Of a stretch of DNA of 64,000 bases, positions 9,164-15,873 are shown in pieces. The DNA is from Maribacter polysiphoniae (GTDB taxonomy: Bacteria; Bacteroidota; Bacteroidia; Flavobacteriales; Flavobacteriaceae), in assembly GCF_003148665.1 (NCBI RefSeq), contig NZ_QGGQ01000002.1, forward strand, positions 496,001 to 560,000. The letters run 5' to 3'. The position numbers and the translations under genes are program-made. Within the stretch, counting starts at the first letter, position 1. The number at the start of each line of letters is the position of its first letter. The notes beneath the pieces are model-generated. The model saw only the letters and a list, made by a program, of their open reading frames with translations, did not search any database and was not told the DNA's origin.

Positions 9164-10228
9164 TCAAAAATCCAGCACACCTAAACCTGGCCGCTCAGAG
9201 GGGTACAACACCCCTTTCTCAAGGCGAAATATATCCTTGTAAGGATCAGAAACCAACTCTAAATGTCCGTCAAGATCCGCATACTTCACATTTTGTCTCG
9301 ACAAAGCAAAATGTAAGCCTGCCGCTATCCCGAGTCCACATTCATCGATACAACCGACCATGGCCTCCAACCGTGCCGCCTTGGCAACGGAATCAATGTG
9401 GGTACCGACCATAATACCACCTACTTTCTGCAGTTTTATGTTCACCATATCCACCCGTTCATTCTGTGCCAAACGAAAAGCGTCGGTCAAAGTCTTTAAG
9501 CTTTCGTCAGCCATCACAGGAATATGCACCTGATCTGTAACCTGTCCCAAACGCTCTTCCACTTCCTGCTTGGTAGGTTGTTCAAAGATCTCTATCCCAA
9601 TATCCTTTGTAGCCTTTACAAAAGCGACCGAATCCTTGACCGAATACCCTTGATTCCCATCAAAACGCAGGGTTATCTGCGGAAATTTCTCATGGATTTT
9701 GGTCATTTTATCAATATCATCCTGAAGGTTATCCCCTCCCTTTATCTTTAAAATGGAAAAACCTTGCCGTACATATTCCTGTGTATGCCTTAAGGTCTCT
9801 TCCACAGGCAAAATACCAATGGTAATGCTGGTGGCGATACTATTTCGATATCCTCCCAAAAATTTATACAGAGGCACTTCGGCCTTTTTGGAAATCAAAT
9901 CGTACAACGCCATATCGACCATGGCCAATGCAGAGGATCGCTTTCCCAGCAATTGCTTCAACTCCATCAACACAAAGGCATAGGAAAAAGGATCCTTACC
10001 AACTAAATATGGAGCTATTATGGTGGTAATGGCATGCTCAACATCCTTAGGATTCTCACCTGTCACCACCAAATCGGGTGCAGCACAACCATAGCCCAGC
10101 CATTTGCCATCGGTCTCCAATTTCAGGATAAAATTGGTCGTCTTGCTAATGGTCTCGTAAGCGATGGTATAAGGCACGGATAAATCAATATCCAAACGTT
10201 CGTATGTAACTGCCGTGATTCTCATCAA
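9164..10228 (-). CDS. Dipeptide epimerase / DgcA-like enolase-superfamily enzyme
   Basis: This 354-aa protein belongs to the muconate-lactonizing/L-Ala-D/L-Glu epimerase group. Visible catalytic elements are KIK at 161-163, metal ligands D190 (RFDGNQ), E216 (FEQP) and D241 (MADES), and the second acid/base Lys265 (NIKLQK). A C-terminal ADLDG motif is typical of dipeptide-binding members. Known relatives epimerize L-Ala-D/L-Glu from murein, and DgcA racemizes N-acetyl-Glu. It is the last gene of a five-gene operon and overlaps the creatininase gene by 4 bases. A DUF1611/DgcN homolog in the same operon makes the N-acetyl-D-Glu route a serious alternative. Confidence 0.85.
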   Translation of the reverse strand: MMRITAVTYERLDIDLSVPYTIAYETISKTTNFILKLETDGKWLGYGCAAPDLVVTGENPKDVEHAITTIIAPYLVGKDPFSYAFVLMELKQLLGKRSSALAMVDMALYDLISKKAEVPLYKFLGGYRNSIATSITIGILPVEETLRHTQEYVRQGFSILKIKGGDNLQDDIDKMTKIHEKFPQITLRFDGNQGYSVKDSVAFVKATKDIGIEIFEQPTKQEVEERLGQVTDQVHIPVMADESLKTLTDAFRLAQNERVDMVNIKLQKVGGIMVGTHIDSVAKAARLEAMVGCIDECGLGIAAGLHFALSRQNVKYADLDGHLELVSDPYKDIFRLEKGVLYPSERPGLGVLDF

Positions 10229-11025
10229 TATCTTTTTTGATACAATTCGTCCAAAGGTGTATTCTTGATCGACTCAACGAAACGTACCATATTCTTGATC
10301 ATAACCTCCCACATTTTCTCTCCTTTCTCCTTAGTCCCTTTTGTGGCATCCCCCATAATTCCACTTTCAGAGATCTTATCGGTACGTACATACCAGCTAA
10401 TACTACGGTCATCATCAAAATCAAGGTAATCACTACCAAATTTAAGGGTCGATTCCTGGGCCTTATCCATTTGTACCATATCCGGGCGAATCGCCAAGGT
10501 GGTACTCGTCTCTATTTCACCTGCATGGGCATCGTTAGGGGTCTCGACCATACCCGCCAAATCCACATCACTGGTCTCACCGGTATCCACACCCACAAAG
10601 ATCTTTGCATCGCGGTTGATCATTTGGGCCGCATAACTCAATGTTGGGGCATTATCCCCATGGCCGTTAAGAATAATTATCTTCTTTACACCGTTCTTTG
10701 CCAAGCTCATTCCCAAATCATAAACAAATTTGGACAAGGCATCATTGGTTACACTCAACGTCCCCTTAAAACCATCATGATGGTAAGATACTCCAAAGGG
10801 TATGGGCGGTAATACCAAGGGTTTGGGATCTTCACAGGCCTCAGCTACCTTATAGGCCATATATTTGGCATCAAAGTAATCCACATCCAATGGTAAATGT
10901 GGCCCATGTTGTTCTATGGCCCCACAGGGTAGGATAACCGTATCAACGGTTTTTAAATAAGCCTCAATTTCTGGCCAGGTAAATTCTTCCCAAAGAAAAC
11001 CAGCCTTTTTATTATTTGTGTTCAT
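10225..11025 (-). CDS. Creatininase-family amidohydrolase
   Basis: This 266-aa metal-dependent hydrolase shows the creatininase signature: VILPCGAIEQHGPHLPLDVDYFD (Glu, His and Asp ligands), YHHDGFKGTLSV, ILNGHGDNAP and DAHAGEIETS. The family includes creatininase, ArfB-type deformylases and the MftE peptidase, all cleaving an amide bond. It starts 2 bases after the PP-loop gene and overlaps the epimerase start by 4, so translation is coupled on both sides. In this operon it may open or trim an amide or peptide made by its neighbours (inference). No signal peptide is present. Confidence 0.85.
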   Translation of the reverse strand: MNTNNKKAGFLWEEFTWPEIEAYLKTVDTVILPCGAIEQHGPHLPLDVDYFDAKYMAYKVAEACEDPKPLVLPPIPFGVSYHHDGFKGTLSVTNDALSKFVYDLGMSLAKNGVKKIIILNGHGDNAPTLSYAAQMINRDAKIFVGVDTGETSDVDLAGMVETPNDAHAGEIETSTTLAIRPDMVQMDKAQESTLKFGSDYLDFDDDRSISWYVRTDKISESGIMGDATKGTKEKGEKMWEVMIKNMVRFVESIKNTPLDELYQKRY

Positions 11026-11027
11026 TG

Positions 11028-12533
11028 TTATTTTGTTAGAAAATAAGGGGTTTCGTAATCCTCATTTTGCAAGGTGAAGGTATGCCATTTTCGGTCACGT
11101 AACTTTACTGACCCATCGGAATATTTTGCTAAAATTCCAAAAAGCGGTTTTCGAACATGCATGGGTAGATCACGCATCATACTTCGCTCATTATCAAAGC
11201 GTAACTTTACGATCTCTGGATGTTCCTTGGCCAATTTCAAGGTGTGGTCGGTTTTATCGATCAACCCTTTTTCCATCAATAGGTAATACAAGTGGGATGC
11301 ATCGCTACCGATTTGTTTTATACTACGGGCCGACAATGCCTTCAACCCTTTTTCAATCTGCTCCTCGGTGTACCCACATCGTTTGGGATCCTCATCCAAT
11401 GCTTTCAACATACCCACGATACGTCTACACTTTTCACAATTGCCACAGGGCATCATTCTACCATTTTCCTCATGGGCAGCATGGCAAGACACTTGATGGG
11501 TCTGCAATTCGGGATAACGTTTTACCAAGATTTTCAATATCAATAGTTCAGAAGTACTTCTTAATATTGAGTATTGATACAGGTCCCAACCCTTCCTTTT
11601 ATAATATCTCGTAAGTGCGTTGTCAAAATATTTACTCTGATCGTACAAGGAATTATAGTGGGATATCCCCTCATGGTTTCCCTTTACCGTAGTATCATAC
11701 TCGTTCCCGATGAGTACATTACCAATATTTCGCTTTCGCACGATCGGGAGTGTTCCAAAAAGAAAAACCGCCACGGTCCATAAACGAATGGGATAGATAT
11801 CGGCCCTGATGTTCTGAAAGTTCTCTTTGATGAAGGGCATCTGTTTCACCATCCAATTAAAGATACGGTCGCTATTGCACCAGGGTTTTGCCGTATTCGG
11901 TTCAATTTCCTTATAGTATTTATGCGAATTGATCGCCGTAAACCAATGCCTACCTGATTCGTTGATAAATACCGGATGGGCCTCACCGATTTCCTTTATG
12001 ATTCCATAGGTCAAAAGGCTGTCCTTGCCCCCACTACTTAGAATCGCATATTTGTTTTTATCCGTTTCATTGATTTTCCCTTCAACCTTCAAATGGGCAT
12101 ATTCGGTATTTATAAATTCGATTTTAGCAGCGGTATACTGCTTTAATTTCTCGACTTTCAAACTATCAAAGGGCGGCTTTAAAAATTCATTTTTATGGAA
12201 GAATTTATTGACCACAATTTCCCGAGAGGTATTCTCCATCATATCCCTCAGAAAGCTTTTATCAATCTCGTCGAACAAACCATCAAATTGGATGGTTTCA
12301 AAAAAGAGTCCATAATTCAACGCGACCTGTGCCAACATCATGGAGGCCAAGTTAACATCCTCGGCATTCTTCCTATCAAAATACACTTGGTCATAGGAAT
12401 AAATCAACTCATTCGAAACATGGGAACCATCCTCTTTACCAACAGTATAAACCGCTTTCACCCTTTTGGGTTCAACAGTAATCTGGTGAACCGTAAGCTT
12501 GGGAAAAACAACAAGAGATCTTATCGATGTCAT
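11028..12533 (-). CDS. PP-loop ATP-pyrophosphatase with QueC-like Cys cluster
   Basis: This 501-aa protein has a roughly 160-residue N-terminal part that I do not recognise. It is followed by a PP-loop (AILSSGGKDSLLTYG, SGGKDS at 167-172) and a zinc-type cluster C350, C363, C366, C369 (CGNCEKCR). PP-loop enzymes adenylylate an acid or carbonyl group and then add a nucleophile, as in QueC, AsnB and beta-lactam synthetase. The Cys pattern resembles QueC, but the protein is about twice QueC's length and no queuosine genes are nearby. It overlaps the DUF1611 gene by 4 bases and leads the creatininase gene by 2. Amide or nitrile formation on an amino-acid substrate is inference. Confidence 0.75.
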   Translation of the reverse strand: MTSIRSLVVFPKLTVHQITVEPKRVKAVYTVGKEDGSHVSNELIYSYDQVYFDRKNAEDVNLASMMLAQVALNYGLFFETIQFDGLFDEIDKSFLRDMMENTSREIVVNKFFHKNEFLKPPFDSLKVEKLKQYTAAKIEFINTEYAHLKVEGKINETDKNKYAILSSGGKDSLLTYGIIKEIGEAHPVFINESGRHWFTAINSHKYYKEIEPNTAKPWCNSDRIFNWMVKQMPFIKENFQNIRADIYPIRLWTVAVFLFGTLPIVRKRNIGNVLIGNEYDTTVKGNHEGISHYNSLYDQSKYFDNALTRYYKRKGWDLYQYSILRSTSELLILKILVKRYPELQTHQVSCHAAHEENGRMMPCGNCEKCRRIVGMLKALDEDPKRCGYTEEQIEKGLKALSARSIKQIGSDASHLYYLLMEKGLIDKTDHTLKLAKEHPEIVKLRFDNERSMMRDLPMHVRKPLFGILAKYSDGSVKLRDRKWHTFTLQNEDYETPYFLTK

Positions 12534-13603
12534 TTCAAATGTTCCTTTAAAATTGCAATAAGGGGTTCCGCGCTGAATCGTAATACATCAAAGGCCGGCA
12601 ACTTGGTCTCCAAGGTAATGTTCTTGCAGGCTTCCAGAATTTCTTCATCACTTTCCATCAACTCGTGGTTCACCGTTACAGCAATTACCTTTTTACCGGA
12701 AATGACTTCCACGGCATTGATCTGTTCTTTAAGGGAATGCAATTTGTAGCCCGGAAAACCATCATACTCCACTCTTTTAGGGGCGTGTTGCATAATCACA
12801 AAGTCGGGACGCCCGGCAGCCAATATCTCGAATCCGCCAGGATATGCGGGATTCATAAGACTCCCCTGCCCTTCGATCACAATCACATCCGGATTTTCGT
12901 TTTCATAGGCACTTACAACAGCGTGTTCTATTTCCCCAGAAACAAAATCGTTGATACAACTGTCCATGACCATACTGTACTTAGCGCCTTGCATCCATGC
13001 CGTTTGCCCCGTACCGACCATTTCAGCCTTGAGGCCTGCATTGCGGAAAGCATGGACAATGATCCAGGCCGTGGTACGCTTGCCCAATGCGGAATCGGTA
13101 CCCAAGATGGCCAGTTTTAGGCAATCGACCTTTTCAATATCCCCTGTAAAAAAATGAAGCTTATCCCTATCCGGGGTTTTTCGTACATCACGGATCCTAC
13201 AGTTTTTCTCCTTGGCCAATGCTACCATTTCGGGGTCATTGGTCAAAAAATCGTGCAATCCACTATCTATGTTCCATCCCTTTTGCAGTGCCTTTATAAT
13301 GGTGCCCTTTGCCTCAAAAGGCAAACGTCCCCCATCGGGGGCCAAACCGATAACTAGGGTTTTCGGGGTATTTGCCTTGGGTAGTCCGGCAACAGCCTCA
13401 TCCATATTCCCGAAAATGGGAATATCGTTCGCTTTCCCATCCAATACAAGACCGGCATCATTTCCTGCATATTTTGTATCCAACACACCAACCACCTCAT
13501 AACGCTCGGTAAAACGTACCAATCCATGGGCTGTCTTACCATTTGGGGTATTGAATGCCCCTTCACAGTATACCAATGCCTTACCGTCTATTGTTTTTTT
13601 CAT
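12530..13603 (-). CDS. DUF1611 protein, D-glutamate N-acetyltransferase DgcN-like
   Basis: This 357-aa protein has the two-part DUF1611 layout: a Rossmann-like N-terminal half (VVGVLDTKYAGNDAG, PIFGNMDEA, LVIGLAPDGG) and a P-loop-like C-terminal half (AILGTDSALGKRTTAW, 165-180; VIVIEGQGSLMNPAYPGG). In marine bacteria a DUF1611 protein, DgcN, acetylates D-glutamate and works with the racemase DgcA, an enolase-superfamily protein. Both partners occur in this operon. The gap to the upstream PLP gene is 6 bases, and it overlaps the PP-loop gene by 4. The family is certain; the DgcN reaction is inferred. Confidence 0.85.
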   Translation of the reverse strand: MKKTIDGKALVYCEGAFNTPNGKTAHGLVRFTERYEVVGVLDTKYAGNDAGLVLDGKANDIPIFGNMDEAVAGLPKANTPKTLVIGLAPDGGRLPFEAKGTIIKALQKGWNIDSGLHDFLTNDPEMVALAKEKNCRIRDVRKTPDRDKLHFFTGDIEKVDCLKLAILGTDSALGKRTTAWIIVHAFRNAGLKAEMVGTGQTAWMQGAKYSMVMDSCINDFVSGEIEHAVVSAYENENPDVIVIEGQGSLMNPAYPGGFEILAAGRPDFVIMQHAPKRVEYDGFPGYKLHSLKEQINAVEVISGKKVIAVTVNHELMESDEEILEACKNITLETKLPAFDVLRFSAEPLIAILKEHLK

Positions 13604-13609
13604 ATCCGT

Positions 13610-14671
13610 TTATTTTTTAGCGGTCAATACCGCCACAAACCTACCAGGTTCAAAATTCAATTTTTCGTCCATTTCCAAAAGGGCAATAAGTCCGGCTGTC
13701 GCTGCCGGTAAAATTGTAAATCCTTCTTTTTTTGCCAACAAGGAAGTCATTTCCCTCATTTTCCGATCACTGATGTTAAATGCTTCCCCTTGTGATTCTT
13801 TCAAGGCATACAAAGCCTCCTCCCCATCAAAACTATGCCAGTTGATCAATGGTTCGTTGTATTTGGTCTCTTTAATGGCATCCGGTTTTAAATCCCTACA
13901 GTAATCCAGTCCCAAAATAAAGGACTGTACGATCGGATTTTTGCGACTCGAGGAAGCTGCTATCATTTTGGGAATCCTTGAGGTTTTACCTCGCTTATAA
14001 AGACTAACAAACCCCCTGTAGATTCCAGCGAACAACGTTCCGTTTGAAACCGGAACCGCACAATAATTGGGGGCATCCCCCAAATCCTCATATATTTCAT
14101 TTGCAATTTGCGAATAGGCTGAAATCTGTAGGGGGGTATTGGACCCTCCCGGGTTGGCATCGTACCAATCATTTTCAAGCGCTAATTCGCTACTCTGCAT
14201 AACTACGTCTTCATAATTGCCCGGAAGCCTTATAATCTCGGATCCAAGTGCCTCCATTTCAGCAATACGATCCGTATGATAACTTTCCGGTATATAAATC
14301 TTACATCTTATTCCCGCTAAATTGGCCGCCAAAGCCACTGCCACCCCATAATTGCCACAGGTTGCCAAAGAAACAACCCGATAATCCCTACGCAAGGCAT
14401 CATAAATCTGGGCAAAGGCAATACGGTCTTTTTGGGTACCAGTAGGGTTATCCCCTTCATACTTAATGTACAATTGCCGTATACCGAATTCGCGCTCCAT
14501 GGTCTTGGCACGGTTCAGTCCCGTGTCACCGACTTCCAAATTGATGATGTCTTCGAACGACTCGAGGCGATCGACCATCGATTTGCTCTTATCCTTGACA
14601 AAAGCACTCAACTCTCTTGCTTCCTCGGACACATTATTTTCCGAGGTTTTCACTCCGTCTTTAAGATTCAT
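13610..14671 (-). CDS. PLP-dependent enzyme, threonine-synthase-like (fold type II)
   Basis: This 353-aa protein has the PLP-lysine motif YEGDNPTGTQKDRIA, a substrate-loop-like LATCGNYGVAVALAA and a glycine-rich phosphate loop (VPVSNGTLFAGIYRG). This places it with threonine synthase, cysteine synthase and serine/threonine dehydratases. It is shorter than most threonine synthases, lacks their N-terminal domain, and starts with a charged 40-residue extension. It is the first gene of the five-gene operon, so it probably supplies or consumes the amino-acid substrate of the pathway. The actual reaction (beta/gamma replacement or elimination) cannot be read from sequence. Confidence 0.8.
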   Translation of the reverse strand: MNLKDGVKTSENNVSEEARELSAFVKDKSKSMVDRLESFEDIINLEVGDTGLNRAKTMEREFGIRQLYIKYEGDNPTGTQKDRIAFAQIYDALRRDYRVVSLATCGNYGVAVALAANLAGIRCKIYIPESYHTDRIAEMEALGSEIIRLPGNYEDVVMQSSELALENDWYDANPGGSNTPLQISAYSQIANEIYEDLGDAPNYCAVPVSNGTLFAGIYRGFVSLYKRGKTSRIPKMIAASSSRKNPIVQSFILGLDYCRDLKPDAIKETKYNEPLINWHSFDGEEALYALKESQGEAFNISDRKMREMTSLLAKKEGFTILPAATAGLIALLEMDEKLNFEPGRFVAVLTAKK

Positions 14672-14792
14672 TTGGCATTATTGGTTTACCTCTTTAAGGT
14701 ATGTAAAATTTTCAAGCGGGGCCTTGTATATTTAAATCTAAAATATAAGACCAAATAGGGTACATAGGTAGTATATTTATACATTCCCATTT

Positions 14793-14881
14793 AAATTTTA
14801 ACACACCTTTTTTTAAATACAGGGCAATGAAGCCATTTTATTATGATTGTCGTTATTTTGCACCAATGAAATTTTAACACA
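14793..14881. repeat. 13-bp direct repeat in the divergent promoter region
   Basis: AAATTTTAACACA occurs at 14793-14805 and again, identically and in the same orientation, at 14869-14881, 76 bases apart. Both lie in the 265-base gap between the five-gene minus-strand operon and the plus-strand hydrolase/transporter pair. The second copy covers the place where the -33 box of the promoter at 14902 should be. This layout suggests a shared regulator binding site. Confidence 0.5.
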
Positions 14882-14901
14882 TTACGGATCAGTCGTTTGT
14901 A

Positions 14902-14909
14902 TACTTTTG
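14902..14909 (+). promoter_or_regulatory. -7 promoter element of the serine hydrolase gene
   Basis: TACTTTTG matches the Bacteroidota -7 consensus TAnnTTTG exactly and lies 27 bases before the ATG at 14937. No good TTTG -33 box is seen at the right distance; that position is occupied by a direct-repeat copy, as expected for a regulated promoter. Confidence 0.5.
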
Positions 14910-14936
14910 GCTACATTTTAAATACATAAAGCAACA

Positions 14937-15854
14937 ATGAAAAATACCGTATCATTTTTTACTTTTTTAATGGTAGTCTCAATGGCCCTTAATGCCCAGA
15001 GTAAATTACCCATTCAAATAGATGATGCCAAAATAAAACCTTTACCTAGTTTGTTGGAAAGCTCCTTGCAAGCCGATTTGGAACGGGAATTAATGACAAA
15101 CACCCAATGGAGCCAATTGATCTCACAAAAGAAAATGGCGGTTGGTATTGTAGACCTTCGTGACCCTGAGAATGTAAGGTTTGCCCGAGTGAATGGAAAC
15201 CATATGATGTATGCTGCCAGTTTGCCTAAAATCGCGATTCTTTTATCCGCGATGGATGCTATTGAAAAGGGGGAATTGAAAGAAACCCCCGAAATTCGGA
15301 AAGACATGCGCCTTATGATAAGTAAATCGAACAACGCCGCATCGACGCGAATGATAGACCGTGTAGGTTATGAAAAAATAGAAGCGGTAATGACCGACCC
15401 GAAATATGAATTCTATGATGGAAACAAAGGTGGTGGACTCTGGGTCGGCAAACGATATGGTGGGGGTGGTGACACCCACAGGGAGCCTTTGAAAAATCTC
15501 AGTCATGCCGCAACCGTAACCCAAGTCTGTCGCTACTATTACCTTTTGGCCAATGGAAAGTTAGTCAATGAAAACCGTTCTAAGCAGATGTTGGCGATCA
15601 TGGAGAACCCCGAATTACACCATAAATTCGTAAATACGTTGGATAAAATCGCACCCAATGCACGATTGTTCCGCAAATCGGGTTCCTGGAAAACCTTTCA
15701 TTCCGATTCGATATTGGTCTGGGGAGAAAACCCAAACAGGCGGTATATATTGGTAGCGCTTATCGATGACCCCAATGGGGAACAGATAATCCGTGATTTG
15801 GTAAAACCGGTCGAAAAAGTTCTTATAAAGCGCATATCTTTAGCCAAAAACTAG
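14937..15854 (+). CDS. Exported class A beta-lactamase-fold serine hydrolase (1)
   Basis: This 305-aa protein has a signal peptide (about 1-21, ending ALNAQ) and the three active-site boxes of the penicillin-binding/beta-lactamase fold: SLPK at 95-98 (nucleophile Ser95), SNN at 131-133 and KSG at 248-250. The class A Glu166-type omega loop is not evident, so a peptidase or amidase role is as likely as beta-lactam resistance. It should act in the periplasm. The transporter-like gene follows after 19 bases. A second protein with the same three boxes lies at 18687-19949. Confidence 0.85.
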   Translation: MKNTVSFFTFLMVVSMALNAQSKLPIQIDDAKIKPLPSLLESSLQADLERELMTNTQWSQLISQKKMAVGIVDLRDPENVRFARVNGNHMMYAASLPKIAILLSAMDAIEKGELKETPEIRKDMRLMISKSNNAASTRMIDRVGYEKIEAVMTDPKYEFYDGNKGGGLWVGKRYGGGGDTHREPLKNLSHAATVTQVCRYYYLLANGKLVNENRSKQMLAIMENPELHHKFVNTLDKIAPNARLFRKSGSWKTFHSDSILVWGENPNRRYILVALIDDPNGEQIIRDLVKPVEKVLIKRISLAKN

Positions 15855-15873
15855 CTCAAGGGCCAAAAGAAGC

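Noticed and set aside
14937-15854. A true beta-lactamase resistance gene
   Set aside because: The Ser-Lys, SNN and KSG boxes are present, but no clear class A omega-loop Glu is visible and the neighbours are metabolic.
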